A stretch of DNA of 64,000 bases from Desertivirga arenae (GCF_017355785.1 NZ_JAFEWE010000021.1:1-64000), one strand, 5' to 3'. Shown: positions 44,851-54,402, counted from the stretch's first letter. Program-made: numbers and translations. The notes: generated by a model not told the origin, from the sequence alone.

Positions 44851-45492
44851 TTAAGTGAGGTTGTTTTTTACCGCATATAAGGCTAATCCAACCCGGCTTT
44901 TCACCTGTAATTTCTCGAATAAGCTATCGCGGTAATTATCTATGGTCCTTACACTTACAGACATCTCGTCGGCAATTTCTTTGTAAGTGAGTTCTGTGGC
45001 AATGTATTTTAAGAATTCCAGCTCACGCTGATTAAGTTCTGTTTTTGATGAAACAACATCTGCTTCTGGTTTTTGAAGCTGTTTCATCATATGTTCAGTA
45101 ACAAACTGAGGATAATAATATCTCCCGGCGGCTACTGTATCCAGGGCTGCTTTAAATTCTTCAGGCTCGCTATCTTTGAGTAAGTAGCCTTTTATTCCAT
45201 GCTTGAGAAGAGTAAGCACCGTTTTTTCATCTTCAGCCATTGAAAGGATGATTGTTTTAATACCTGGCTCGAAGGTATGCAGCCATTTTGCGGTGCTTAC
45301 TCCATCCATCACGGGCATACTCAAATCCAGGAATAACACTTCGGGTTTTTCTCCTGAATTCAGCTTCTTAATAAAATCGTCGCCGTTACTGGCTTCAAGA
45401 ATTATTTCATACTCTTTGAAATGTTTGATCAGACTTTTTATCCCACTTCTAAATAGGTTATGATCATCTACAAGCGCAACCTTAATTGGCAT
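44851..45492 (-). CDS. NarL/LuxR-type response regulator
   Basis: A 213-residue transcription factor with a receiver domain (about 1-120, phospho-acceptor Asp in LFLDLSMPVMDG, Lys in GYLLKDSE) and a LuxR-type HTH (about 150-210, NQRELEFLKYIATELTYKEI, SVRTIDNYRDSLFEKLQVKS). It lies 7 bp after its kinase gene and is the output of the preceding operon. Targets are unknown. Confidence 0.95.
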   Translation of the reverse strand: MPIKVALVDDHNLFRSGIKSLIKHFKEYEIILEASNGDDFIKKLNSGEKPEVLFLDLSMPVMDGVSTAKWLHTFEPGIKTIILSMAEDEKTVLTLLKHGIKGYLLKDSEPEEFKAALDTVAAGRYYYPQFVTEHMMKQLQKPEADVVSSKTELNQRELEFLKYIATELTYKEIADEMSVSVRTIDNYRDSLFEKLQVKSRVGLALYAVKNNLT

Positions 45493-45499
45493 TTAGAAT

Positions 45500-46261
45500 T
45501 TATTTGTCGGTTTTAATCTCTAAACTAATTTTTGTACCCGACCCAGGAGAGCTTACAACATCCAGTTTTGCCCCTATCAGTTTTGCTCTATAGTTAATAC
45601 TTCGTAGACCAAGACCCTCTTTTAGGGTGTCAATTTCAAAGCCTTTTCCGTCGTCGGTAATACTTATAGTTAATAAAGATAGTCCATAAATCAATTCCAC
45701 AAAAACATTTTTTGCTTCAGCATGCTTCAAAATATTGTTTATGCACTCCTGAAAGATCCTAAAAAGGAATATTTCGGTTTGAGGATCAAAGGTATGCGCA
45801 TCCCCTTCCTGCTGAAATTGTAACTGTAGAGTTGTGCTTTTTTTGAGGCGTTCCACTTCAGTTAAGATAAGTTCTGCAATAGATTTCCCTCCTAAAGCTT
45901 CTGAGTGCATACTATGAGCCAAGCTGCGAACATCTTTAATTACTTGAGCAACCAGGTTTTTAGTCTCCTTTAACTCAGGATCGGGATTTAACGCAAGATT
46001 TAGTTTGATAACAGAAAGTAATTGTCCAATATGGTCGTGGATCTCTGCAGCGATATTATTCATCGTTTGGTCTTTGATCTCCAACTCAGATTTAAGGAGC
46101 TCCTGATTGAAGGCCTGCTCCATCTCCTTTATCTGGTGTTGATGCCTCAAATATCTTTTTTGATAAGAAAGAACGAAGAATACGATCGTGGATACAAGCA
46201 GGAACATTAAAAATGTCCCTGATAGAATTATGAGAGTGATTTCCGAGATGTCGCTGAGCAT
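45500..46261 (-). CDS. sensor histidine kinase (NarX/LiaS type)
   Basis: A 253-residue kinase with one N-terminal membrane segment (about 9-32) and no extracellular sensor domain, then a coiled coil, the HisKA_3 box with His in AAEIHDHIGQLLSVIKLNL (near 75) and an ATPase domain with FRIFQECINNILKHAEAKN, DDGKGF and GLGLRSI. With no sensor domain of its own, it probably senses through the multi-pass protein encoded just upstream, whose gene overlaps this one by 34 bp. Confidence 0.93.
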   Translation of the reverse strand: MLSDISEITLIILSGTFLMFLLVSTIVFFVLSYQKRYLRHQHQIKEMEQAFNQELLKSELEIKDQTMNNIAAEIHDHIGQLLSVIKLNLALNPDPELKETKNLVAQVIKDVRSLAHSMHSEALGGKSIAELILTEVERLKKSTTLQLQFQQEGDAHTFDPQTEIFLFRIFQECINNILKHAEAKNVFVELIYGLSLLTISITDDGKGFEIDTLKEGLGLRSINYRAKLIGAKLDVVSSPGSGTKISLEIKTDK

Positions 46262-46857
46262 ATAAATCCAATACTATATAAACTATACATAATGATATTC
46301 AAAATATGAATAATGGTATATAACTGTTTTGCCAGATCCATACTTACATGCATTATATAGTTAAGCAATCCCATAAAAAAGATATTGCATGGATAGAACA
46401 CAAGTATTCCGGTACTTATCCAGAACATGGGTACGCGCAGCAATGGTTCAGGGTTGTTGTCATTTAGTAATTGATGATAGAATAGTAACACCGTAACAGT
46501 AACTAACATGCAGGAAAAGGCAAAGGTGTAGTTATTGAAAGTGTTAAGTCCCTGGAAAAATAGCCAGTTGCTTAGATATATCAGAGCTGTGACTCCAGCA
46601 AATAGAAGCAATAAGTTCTTTATTTTATGAGAAAAAAATAAGCGTCTGTATAGAAGAAAAATAGATGAAAATTCAATTACACCAAAAAGGTTAAACATCC
46701 AAAGATTATTCTTTAGGAAATGCCCTACAATTTCTACGATTGCAGTAAGAACAAGAAGTAAAGCAAAGCCCTTTAGATGGAAGGGTGACCTTTTAAAATG
46801 GTAAAGCCCTATCAAGGCGCTTAGAAAAATTGTGATAAGGTAAATTTGTTTTAACAT
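46228..46857 (-). CDS. multi-pass membrane protein of the kinase operon
   Basis: A 209-residue protein with about six to seven hydrophobic segments and short loops. It ends CSATSRKSLS. Its 3' end overlaps the kinase start by 34 bp, which favours coupled expression. I know this type only as a common partner of short NarX-like kinases in Bacteroidota; a sensory or transport role is inference. Confidence 0.75.
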   Translation of the reverse strand: MLKQIYLITIFLSALIGLYHFKRSPFHLKGFALLLVLTAIVEIVGHFLKNNLWMFNLFGVIEFSSIFLLYRRLFFSHKIKNLLLLFAGVTALIYLSNWLFFQGLNTFNNYTFAFSCMLVTVTVLLFYHQLLNDNNPEPLLRVPMFWISTGILVFYPCNIFFMGLLNYIMHVSMDLAKQLYTIIHILNIIMYSLYSIGFICSATSRKSLS

Positions 46858-46866
46858 TCCAGTCTG

Positions 46867-47241
46867 TTAACAGAGGGGTGGACACATGGCGCCATTGTCA
46901 TAAGCAATAACGTTATCCTTATCCACCTCAAGTGAATCATCATTTGTTGCAGTTAAAATCACATTATGCAGTCCTACACACTCATCTGGGATAGGAACGC
47001 CCTGCCGGTCTTCTGGCACTACGCCGTAATGGATTTCAAGGCCAAATTTATCAGAATTTTCTTCTGTTGCCCCTGCTGCCTTAAATAATTCATCAATGGT
47101 CTTTTTGGAGAACCAGATTTTTCTGGTGTCGTCAATACCAAGTTGTTCTTTGATCAGATTTAATCTTTTCTGTTGATACTCATCTTTCATCGCTTGATAA
47201 AGCGAAGTGGGAATTGGGCTTCCCGGCTTTCTTTCTGCCAT
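46867..47241 (-). CDS. small protein with C-terminal CPPLC tail
   Basis: A 124-residue soluble protein. It starts MAERKPGSPIPTSLYQAMKD and ends in YDNGAMCPPLC. The body is mixed alpha/beta with a helix (about 10-35) and beta-forming C-terminal part. The last two Cys of the tail suggest disulfide formation, metal binding or a peptide release site. The gene opens a four-gene operon, 9 bp before the multi-pass protein. No family recognised; signal-peptide-like features are absent. Confidence 0.7.
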   Translation of the reverse strand: MAERKPGSPIPTSLYQAMKDEYQQKRLNLIKEQLGIDDTRKIWFSKKTIDELFKAAGATEENSDKFGLEIHYGVVPEDRQGVPIPDECVGLHNVILTATNDDSLEVDKDNVIAYDNGAMCPPLC

Positions 47242-47462
47242 AAAAATTGTTGGGTTAATGAATGTGTAAAGTTATTTTACAGCAACGAAAAAAGGAAAAG
47301 GTTTTTTAACCCTGCAGGAATGGATGTTGGGAGGAGGCCATAGGCTGTTAAGGTTCGGGTTTCACGTTCTTAAAATAGGGTGTTTTACCTAATTGATCGA
47401 TAATGCTTTTAGGCTGAGATTTGTGTTAACGTTTTGCCCTCATCTACCTATTGGCTTAAATT

Positions 47463-47490
47463 ATCCCAACTGTTTTATTACAGTTGGGAT
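47463..47490 (+). other. 11-bp perfect hairpin before the small membrane peptide
   Basis: ATCCCAACTGT (47463-47473) and ACAGTTGGGAT (47480-47490) with a 6-base loop, no T-run, ending 33 bp before the ATG at 47524. Probably a 5' UTR structure or operator. Confidence 0.5.
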
Positions 47491-47523
47491 GCAAGAGCCT
47501 TATTAAACCAAACAATTATTGTT

Positions 47524-47661
47524 ATGAACTGGAAAAAAGGTTTTTACATTTTACTCGGCATTGTTGGAGTAGTATTATTAATGACTAAGATCGGAAACAG
47601 CAGCAGTCCTGATGTATTAGACAGGTATTCATTATTCACTACTCACGCTAAAGCTAAGTAG
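47524..47661 (+). CDS. 45-residue membrane peptide
   Basis: Starts MNWKKGFYILLGIVGVVLLM, one hydrophobic helix (about 6-20) after a basic N-terminus, then a polar tail ending THAKAK. A 30-codon upstream extension of the frame is less hydrophobic and lies over the hairpin, so the ATG at 47524 is preferred. The stop is 7 bp from the convergent PspC-like gene. Function unknown; small membrane peptides may modulate kinases or transporters. Confidence 0.55.
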   Translation: MNWKKGFYILLGIVGVVLLMTKIGNSSSPDVLDRYSLFTTHAKAK

Positions 47662-47668
47662 TACTTCT

Positions 47669-49261
47669 TTAATGTACTACCTGAGTTGAATCTTGCTGAT
47701 CATTGTCTTTGTTAAGGTCTTTGCTGCACTTCAAGCCTCCTTCTGTCATTATTACATCTAATGGGCTAGACCAGTCATCCTCTTTCGTCTGGCAATCCCA
47801 GACATTAACATTTCTTATGTGTTGAGCAACTTCGCGATCTATTAATAATCGTGTTCCCAATGGGATCTTCACTATCAGGTTTAGTTCCTGAGCGCGAAAT
47901 GGTATTTGATTATTTATTTTGAAGTGCTTATCAAACGTAAGCGTTGAATCTTGTTCAATCCACGTATATGCAATGCTCTGTGCATTTTTCAACGCCGCTT
48001 CTAGATTTTTTCCCCTGGCTTTGTATTGTTTCACAAGGATGGGAGTACTTGAATCACTATTTTCAATGTTGATATCTACATCCAGATTATCGTCGAAGCC
48101 CTCGTCGTCATCACTGATGATCTGGCCTTTAAAATTCTGGTTGAGGTTCAGGCTTAAACTATCCTGTCTGCTTAGAGACCTGCTGCGGTTAAGTTTTAAA
48201 TGATAAGTGCCTTGTTTAGTGATTGGAACTTCTTGTTCGATGGCCGCATCTACTTTAAACTCGGATGCAATTTTAGAACCATAATAAACGGCCATCCCAA
48301 ATCCGGTCAACCATAGGATGAGCATGGCAAATGCGCCGGTTTTAGAAATAAGCCTGTAATTAAAGATTACGCGAATGGCAAAAGATATTAAAGCGATAAG
48401 AGGGATTGAAAGAAGGACAAATGCGCTAAAAATAACTTCAGATTGATATCGGGGACTAACTGTGTTTAATATAAAATTATAAGCTTCTCCGTCTTTAAAG
48501 AATCCGATACCAAAAATTAGAGCTCCTATAAGTCCAATAAGTGCCATAGAGCCAGCAATAGCGATAAATAAACCCAAGGTTTTTACCACTATTTTCACAA
48601 TTCGCCCAATAAAGTTAACAATGCTGCTGATTGCACTACCAATAGAATCGCCGGTCCTTGAATGGCTACCCATTCTCTCATTTCTGTTAAAGCTATCGCC
48701 ATCGGTCTCAAAGTTTTTTTTGAAGCTTTGTAAATTAATGGGTTCTCCCTTCATTGCCATTTTCTCTTGCCTGCTGCGTGCTTCGGGTACTACTATCCAT
48801 AGAATGGCATAAAGTATAACGGTTGTGCCGGTTGTAAAAGCTAAAATGACCATAATTATTCTTATCCATTTAGCCTCAATATCCAGGTAGTAACCCAAGC
48901 CAGAACATACCCCTGCTATATGTTTATCATCCGGGTCGCGTAAAAGACGTTTTTCTGTAGAAGTTGTATTTGAAGTACTTCCTCCTTCTTCCATAGGATA
49001 GTCAAAGTCGTTCACTGAACCCATAACACCTATCACTTCTTCAACGTCCTGCAGTACGATGACTTGTTTATTTGGAGCAGCAAGACGCTCATTGAACATT
49101 TCAGCCAAACGATTTTCGATATCGGTGATGATTTCATCGCTATCCGCTGAATAGGCAAAATGCCTTTTAACTTCAGTCATATAGCTTTTCAGTACTTCGT
49201 ATGCGTCTTCCTCAATGTGAAAGACAATTCCGTTTATGTTGATGATTATAGTCTTATTCAT
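47669..49261 (-). CDS. PspC-domain membrane protein with adhesin-like C-terminal part
   Basis: A 530-residue protein. An N-terminal cytoplasmic domain (about 1-95), a PspC domain (about 103-160) with RDPDDKHIAGVCSGLGYYLD and WIVVPEA, further membrane segments (about 225-330), and a C-terminal periplasmic beta-rich domain (about 340-530), rich in DxD-type and Ser/Thr residues. PspC proteins sense or protect membrane integrity. The upstream PadR gene probably controls it. Confidence 0.85.
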   Translation of the reverse strand: MNKTIIININGIVFHIEEDAYEVLKSYMTEVKRHFAYSADSDEIITDIENRLAEMFNERLAAPNKQVIVLQDVEEVIGVMGSVNDFDYPMEEGGSTSNTTSTEKRLLRDPDDKHIAGVCSGLGYYLDIEAKWIRIIMVILAFTTGTTVILYAILWIVVPEARSRQEKMAMKGEPINLQSFKKNFETDGDSFNRNERMGSHSRTGDSIGSAISSIVNFIGRIVKIVVKTLGLFIAIAGSMALIGLIGALIFGIGFFKDGEAYNFILNTVSPRYQSEVIFSAFVLLSIPLIALISFAIRVIFNYRLISKTGAFAMLILWLTGFGMAVYYGSKIASEFKVDAAIEQEVPITKQGTYHLKLNRSRSLSRQDSLSLNLNQNFKGQIISDDDEGFDDNLDVDINIENSDSSTPILVKQYKARGKNLEAALKNAQSIAYTWIEQDSTLTFDKHFKINNQIPFRAQELNLIVKIPLGTRLLIDREVAQHIRNVNVWDCQTKEDDWSSPLDVIMTEGGLKCSKDLNKDNDQQDSTQVVH

Positions 49262-49281
49262 GATTTTAAGAGTTTAGTAGT

Positions 49282-49623
49282 TTATGTGGTGGGGGTTCTT
49301 CCTTCAAGGGAAGTGTTAACAGCAAAGACGAGTTCCGTCCAGGTATGATCGAGTTGCGTAAGTACTTCCCTTCCTGCAGGAGTGAGGGTATAGTATTTTC
49401 TTGGCGGGCCCGAAGTTGATTCTATCCAATTATATGAAAGGAGGCCATTATTCTTAAGGCGTGTTAATAAGGGATAAAGCGTTCCCTCCACAATAAGTAA
49501 CCTGGCTTTTTTTAATTCGCCGATTATATCAGAGGCGTAAATTTCACCTTTTGAAATAATTGATAGAATACAATATTCAAGTATCCCCTTTCGCATTTGG
49601 GTTTGTGTATTTTCTACTATCAT
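49282..49623 (-). CDS. PadR-family transcriptional regulator
   Basis: A 113-residue winged-helix protein. The start MIVENTQTQMRKGILEYCIL and the segments SIISKGEIYASDIIGELKKA, LIVEGTLYPLLTRLKNNGLL and GPPRKYYTLTPAGREVL are those of PadR regulators. The open frame extends 13 codons upstream (ATG at 49662), but the ATG at 49623 fits the family. It is 20 bp before the PspC gene, likely autoregulated. Confidence 0.92.
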   Translation of the reverse strand: MIVENTQTQMRKGILEYCILSIISKGEIYASDIIGELKKARLLIVEGTLYPLLTRLKNNGLLSYNWIESTSGPPRKYYTLTPAGREVLTQLDHTWTELVFAVNTSLEGRTPTT

Positions 49624-49782
49624 AACATTACAAAGATATATGTTTTGTTTGGTACTATGCAATGCATACTACCTTGTTTGTAATTTTTTTTATTTTTATA
49701 ATTAAAATGTGGTCTGGTTTGTAATTTTTTAATTTTTTTAAACGAAAACATCTTTGTTTTCCAAAAATTAAGGAAACTTTAA

Positions 49783-49812
49783 TTTGCGATAGTAGAATAA
49801 AGAGTACATTTT
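49783..49812 (+). promoter_or_regulatory. Bacteroidota-type promoter of the first susC
   Basis: TTTG at 49783-49786 and TACATTTT at 49805-49812 (TAnnTTTG-like) are separated by 18 bases, the expected spacing, about 28 bp before the ATG at 49840. Confidence 0.55.
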
Positions 49813-49839
49813 TATAACGGCAAAACACATAGATAAAAA

Positions 49840-52800
49840 ATGGGCAAATTTTTATCCTGTTTACTTCTTGTGCACTTAGTGGTCCTTTCTGCTGTAGCCC
49901 AGCAGAGAAACGTTAAGGGCAGTGTCATCTCAAATGACAATAATGAAGTTCTACCAGGAGTAAGTATTAAGGTTAAAGGGAGTAGAACTGTTACGCAGAC
50001 AGATGCTAATGGCGAGTTTCAACTAAATTTAGCAGGTAGCAATGATTTGGAACTGGCCTATGTGGGCTATCAAACGCTAACCATTAGGGTTGGGGAATCA
50101 GATAGCTTTATAAAGGTTAAACTTATTCCGAATGAGGCTTCTTTAAAGGAAGTTATTATTACGAGTTATAGCAGGGAGAAACGAGCTCAATTTTCTGGAG
50201 CAGCTTCTGTTCTTACTGCCCAACAGATTAATCAGGTGCCGGTTGGATCTTTTGAGCATGCATTGCAGGGGCAAGCTGCGGGAGTATATGTTACTGCAGG
50301 CTCGGGGCAACCAGGATCAGCTGCAAGGTTAATAGTAAGAGGTGTTAGTACCATTAACGGATCTACAAACCCTTTATTTATCGTAGATGATGTTCCCACA
50401 GAAAGTACTATTGTTTATGCAATAAATTCTGCCGATATACAATCTGTCACTGTTCTTAAAGATGCCGCGGCTACTGCTTTATATGGATCGCGAGGATCAA
50501 ACGGCGTAGTCGTTGTCACTACAAAACGAGGAGCCGTTGGACCTCTGAAATTCAACTATAATTCTCAGTTGGGGGTAAGTGTGAAGAACAATGATAATTA
50601 TAGTATGATGACTTCCGCCCAACGCCTTCAGTTTGAGGAAGAAGTAGGGCTAGAATCACCGGATACCTGGAGGAGCGTTTCTGTTCCAGGATGGAACTTC
50701 TCTGAAAGAAACCCAGCTAATCTTAATCTTTCTACGGAAGCTAAAGCTAGAAATACTGGTATCCTTGACAGCTTAAGAAATATTAATACTGACTGGCGAG
50801 ACGTGTTTTTCAGGAATGGAAAATATCAGCGCCATAATGTAAGCGCAGCGGGAGGCTCTGAGAAATTTAGATTTTTCAGCTCGGGCGAGTATTTTGACCA
50901 GGATGGAATTGCTGAGGAGTCTTATATGAAACGCTACTCTTTTCGAACCAACCTCGATTTCACAGAGAAAAGATTTTCTGCTAACATAAGTCTTGGTTTG
51001 GGATACTCAAGAACAAGCGGGATAGAGAATGAAAACAACTCTTCATCCTTTAATCCTTTTGCCTCTGTTTACTATGCACTTCCTTATGAGCAACCTTATA
51101 TTAATGGAATGTTGTACCATCCCGGAAATGCCAACTCTGCACCTGTTTCCATTCTGGATCAAAGGGAAGGCTCTTCAGCTATTGAGCGGATGTTGGATGG
51201 GACAAGTTCAAGTGACCTTATTAAAGCAATGTTTACCACAAAGCTTCAATATAAATTAACTAATGATCTTTATGCCACAACAACTTTAGGTGTTGACTTT
51301 CGTGATCTGGATTTTATCAGGACACTATTGACTAGACCAGTAGCAAGTTTGCCAGCAAAACTAGGTTCGTATACAGAAGTAGTGAACAGGAATCTGCAGT
51401 ATGTTTCCACCTCTGGGCTTAATTATAAGAAAGCCTGGGCAAGCAGACATCAGCTTGACTTGAAGGCATTATTTGAACTAAATAGATTGAAGTTTAAGTC
51501 GACAACATTTGTTGGCAATGGGATTAATCCTAAACTGATCGGATCTCCTGCGGGGATTCCTAACAGCACATCTGCTCCTTCTATGGCTACAGGAAGCAGA
51601 ACACAAAGTGCTTTAGTGTCATTGATCGGTTTAGCTAGTTATAGTTATAACCAAAAGTATTCTGTAAATGTGAATTATAGATATGATGGTTCCTCCGTCG
51701 TTGGAAGGGAAAATAGATGGACTGGCTTTTATTCTGCCGGACTTAATTGGAATGCCAAAGAGGAGAATTTCTTAAAGGATATCTATTTTCTGGATGGCTT
51801 AAAATTCAGGGGTAGCTATGGTAAAACAGGGTCACAGTTCCCAGGTAATTTTAACGCTTTTTCTACTTATGAAACTACGAAGTATAGCGGCTCAACAGGG
51901 ATAGTTGCTAACTCGCCCGGAAACTCAGATTACGATTGGGAAATTACTCATCAACTTAGTACGGGAATTGATTTTTCTTTGTTGAAAAACCGGATTTACG
52001 GTTCTTTCGATTGGTATAATAAAATCTCGTCGAACTTGTTTATCGATCAGCCATTATCTTCCACCTCTGGGTTCATCACTTCAAGGATAAATGCTGGTAA
52101 AATGAGGAATAGAGGATTTGAGGGCGAACTATCAGGAGATATCGTTAGTAAGAAGGATTTCTTTTTAAGAGTAGGCGCAAGCTTTAATTATAATCAAAAT
52201 AAAGTACTTGATCTTGGCCAGGTTAACGATTTTATTGTGGGCACCACTATTGTTCGTGAAGGACTCCCTTTTGGCACTCAGTACGCTGTTAAATGGGCAG
52301 GCGTTTTTATGCAGACTGGCGATGCAATGTACTATAACAGAGATGGAACTATCACCAGTACTTATGACCCGACTAATCAAAATGTTACAGGCTTCGGCTC
52401 TTATATTCCACCATTCGTTGGCGGATTTAATTCGACTATTAAATATAAAGATTTCTCTCTAAATGCTTTGTTTTCTTTTGTGAATGGATACTATCGATTA
52501 AACAATGAACCATTGTATAATGAGAGTCCCTCTTTTGCTACGTCAAATAAATCGACCGCTCTTTTGAGAAGATGGAGGAACCCTGGAGATATTACAGATA
52601 TTCAGCGATATGATAGAAATAGTACACGAAGATTATCATCAAAAGATATAGAGGATGCCTCCTATATCCGTTTTCGAAATCTAACACTTGGTTATACAGT
52701 TCCTAAAGATCTGATTTCCAAAGTGGGTGTTAAAAGTGCTATGTTGTATGTGCAGGGTCAGAATTTATATACCTGGACTAAGTGGACTGGATTCGATCCG

Positions 52801-52878
52801 GAAGACAATAATAATATTGCCATCTTCGAATATCCAACTGCCAGAACTTTTTCTTTAGGATTGAATGTTAATTTCTAA
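49840..52878 (+). CDS. SusC/RagA-family TonB-linked outer-membrane transporter
   Basis: A 1012-residue transporter. Signal peptide (about 1-21), a carboxypeptidase-D-like regulatory domain (about 22-100; VKGSVISNDNNEVLPGVSIK), a TonB plug (about 105-230; PLFIVDDVPTES, ADIQSVTVLKDAAATALYGS) and a C-terminal beta barrel ending in ...SLGLNVNF with Phe. With its SusD partner it brings a bound ligand across the outer membrane using TonB energy. No degradative enzyme lies nearby, so the ligand is unknown; peptides are as likely as glycans. Confidence 0.95.
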   Translation: MGKFLSCLLLVHLVVLSAVAQQRNVKGSVISNDNNEVLPGVSIKVKGSRTVTQTDANGEFQLNLAGSNDLELAYVGYQTLTIRVGESDSFIKVKLIPNEASLKEVIITSYSREKRAQFSGAASVLTAQQINQVPVGSFEHALQGQAAGVYVTAGSGQPGSAARLIVRGVSTINGSTNPLFIVDDVPTESTIVYAINSADIQSVTVLKDAAATALYGSRGSNGVVVVTTKRGAVGPLKFNYNSQLGVSVKNNDNYSMMTSAQRLQFEEEVGLESPDTWRSVSVPGWNFSERNPANLNLSTEAKARNTGILDSLRNINTDWRDVFFRNGKYQRHNVSAAGGSEKFRFFSSGEYFDQDGIAEESYMKRYSFRTNLDFTEKRFSANISLGLGYSRTSGIENENNSSSFNPFASVYYALPYEQPYINGMLYHPGNANSAPVSILDQREGSSAIERMLDGTSSSDLIKAMFTTKLQYKLTNDLYATTTLGVDFRDLDFIRTLLTRPVASLPAKLGSYTEVVNRNLQYVSTSGLNYKKAWASRHQLDLKALFELNRLKFKSTTFVGNGINPKLIGSPAGIPNSTSAPSMATGSRTQSALVSLIGLASYSYNQKYSVNVNYRYDGSSVVGRENRWTGFYSAGLNWNAKEENFLKDIYFLDGLKFRGSYGKTGSQFPGNFNAFSTYETTKYSGSTGIVANSPGNSDYDWEITHQLSTGIDFSLLKNRIYGSFDWYNKISSNLFIDQPLSSTSGFITSRINAGKMRNRGFEGELSGDIVSKKDFFLRVGASFNYNQNKVLDLGQVNDFIVGTTIVREGLPFGTQYAVKWAGVFMQTGDAMYYNRDGTITSTYDPTNQNVTGFGSYIPPFVGGFNSTIKYKDFSLNALFSFVNGYYRLNNEPLYNESPSFATSNKSTALLRRWRNPGDITDIQRYDRNSTRRLSSKDIEDASYIRFRNLTLGYTVPKDLISKVGVKSAMLYVQGQNLYTWTKWTGFDPEDNNNIAIFEYPTARTFSLGLNVNF

Positions 52879-52885
52879 GAGCACC

Positions 52886-54379
52886 ATGATTAATAGATAT
52901 ATAAAGTGTTTGATTGCGGGTACGGTGTTTCTTACAGCTACTGCCTGTAATAAAACCCTGGATATTTTACCTACAGATACCATTGTGGCCAATGTTGCCA
53001 TTCAAACTATGTCTGATTTGGATCAGGCAGTGGCCGGAGTGTACGGCACTTTGGGAAATACGAATGTGCAGTACAGAACTGTTGGTAATGCAGACATCAT
53101 TCTAAGTTCTCTAATGTCTGATGAAAATTATTTGCCTGCTGAGAATGTGTCAGGAAATGGCGTTAATATGTATAAGTGGCTCCTTCATCCAGACGAACAA
53201 AATACATGGGCAAACTGGGGCAGTTCTTTGACTCCTACAAACCCGGTAATCTTCACGGGTTCAAATTATGCGGTTATAGATCGGGCTAATCGGGTCTTGC
53301 GGGTTATAGATGCGGTGCCCACAACTACTAATGAAGAGTTGATAAGAAAGGCAAGACAAAAAGCAGAGCTTTTAACAATTCGAGCTTTTTGTCATTTTAG
53401 AGTGTTAAAGAGCTACGCCGAGAATTATGAGCCGCAATCTCTCGGAATTCCTTACATGGAAAGCATCAATGACGCTCCCGGAGCTGTCAAGCCTTCACGT
53501 TTAACGGTGGGTGAAAGCTTTGAAAAAATAGAAAGTGACCTTGAGGCAGCAAGATCGATATATCCTTCTGGTACTGTAACTGATGTAACACGCCTGTCAA
53601 AGTTAGCAGTATATGCATTAAAAGCTCGTGTATTTCTATATGAGAAAAAATGGGATAGCGCGGCAGTAGCGGCAACCGAAGTCATTAATACTATACCTCT
53701 AGCAACACGTGCACAATTTCCTGGAATATGGACAGATGCTAATAATAGTGAGGTGATCTGGAAATTAAAAAAGGATGTTGATAATGATAGGATTGGTTCG
53801 TTCTACCGAACTTCTGCAGGTATAGTGGAATATGCTGCTTCGCCAAAACTTGTCAACTTATTCGATCAGGCCGCAGATATCCGCTTCGCTTCTTATATTA
53901 AAATAGATAACACCAGGGGTAACAATAAAAGTCCTTATCTGGTTAATAAGTATGCCTATAATACGACCAATGTTGGGCTTGCGGATTTAAAATTGATTAG
54001 AGTTGCCGAAATGTACCTGATAAGGGCCGAAGCTTATGCAGAGAGTTCGAATGCTCCCGGTGGTCTTGCTTTAGCAAATAGCGATCTTAATGCCTTAAGG
54101 AGTGCCAGGATTGAGAATTATGTTCCGACAAGCTATAATAAGGAAAACCTAATTGATGAGATTTACCAGGAACGCTTTAAAGAATTGGCTTTTGAGGGTC
54201 ATAGATATTTTGATTTAAGAAGAAGGTCAAAGGAAATTAACAGAACCCCTCTTGCTGCAGATGATGCGGGTGGATCTAAAACTATTCTAAAACCCACAGA
54301 TAAGGAATATTATCTTCCAATTCCAGGCTTTGAGTTGAGAGCTAATGAGAATATGGTTCAAAATCCTTTATATAGATAA
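52886..54379 (+). CDS. SusD/RagB-family outer-membrane lipoprotein
   Basis: A 497-residue ligand-binding lipoprotein with a lipobox ending LTATAC (Cys21), the helical SusD fold with repeated TPR-like units (AELLTIRAFCHFRVLKSYAE, LADLKLIRVAEMYLIRAEAY) and the C-terminal EIYQERFKELAFEGHRYFDL with LRRR. The frame opens at 52865 inside susC, but the ATG at 52886 gives a standard lipoprotein signal. It lies 7 bp after its susC. Confidence 0.95.
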   Translation: MINRYIKCLIAGTVFLTATACNKTLDILPTDTIVANVAIQTMSDLDQAVAGVYGTLGNTNVQYRTVGNADIILSSLMSDENYLPAENVSGNGVNMYKWLLHPDEQNTWANWGSSLTPTNPVIFTGSNYAVIDRANRVLRVIDAVPTTTNEELIRKARQKAELLTIRAFCHFRVLKSYAENYEPQSLGIPYMESINDAPGAVKPSRLTVGESFEKIESDLEAARSIYPSGTVTDVTRLSKLAVYALKARVFLYEKKWDSAAVAATEVINTIPLATRAQFPGIWTDANNSEVIWKLKKDVDNDRIGSFYRTSAGIVEYAASPKLVNLFDQAADIRFASYIKIDNTRGNNKSPYLVNKYAYNTTNVGLADLKLIRVAEMYLIRAEAYAESSNAPGGLALANSDLNALRSARIENYVPTSYNKENLIDEIYQERFKELAFEGHRYFDLRRRSKEINRTPLAADDAGGSKTILKPTDKEYYLPIPGFELRANENMVQNPLYR

Positions 54380-54402
54380 AATAGTATTGAAATAAGCTAC
54401 CG

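Noticed and set aside
47434-47523. Upstream extension of the small membrane peptide
   Set aside because: It runs through the 11-bp hairpin and has no membrane or signal character; ATG 47524 starts right at a hydrophobic helix.
47919-48203. 94-codon plus-strand frame inside the PspC gene
   Set aside because: Shadow of the minus-strand gene, with Leu/Ser-rich low-complexity sequence.
52865-52885. SusD start inside the susC gene
   Set aside because: ATG 52886 gives a normal lipoprotein signal; the earlier start adds a non-typical stretch.
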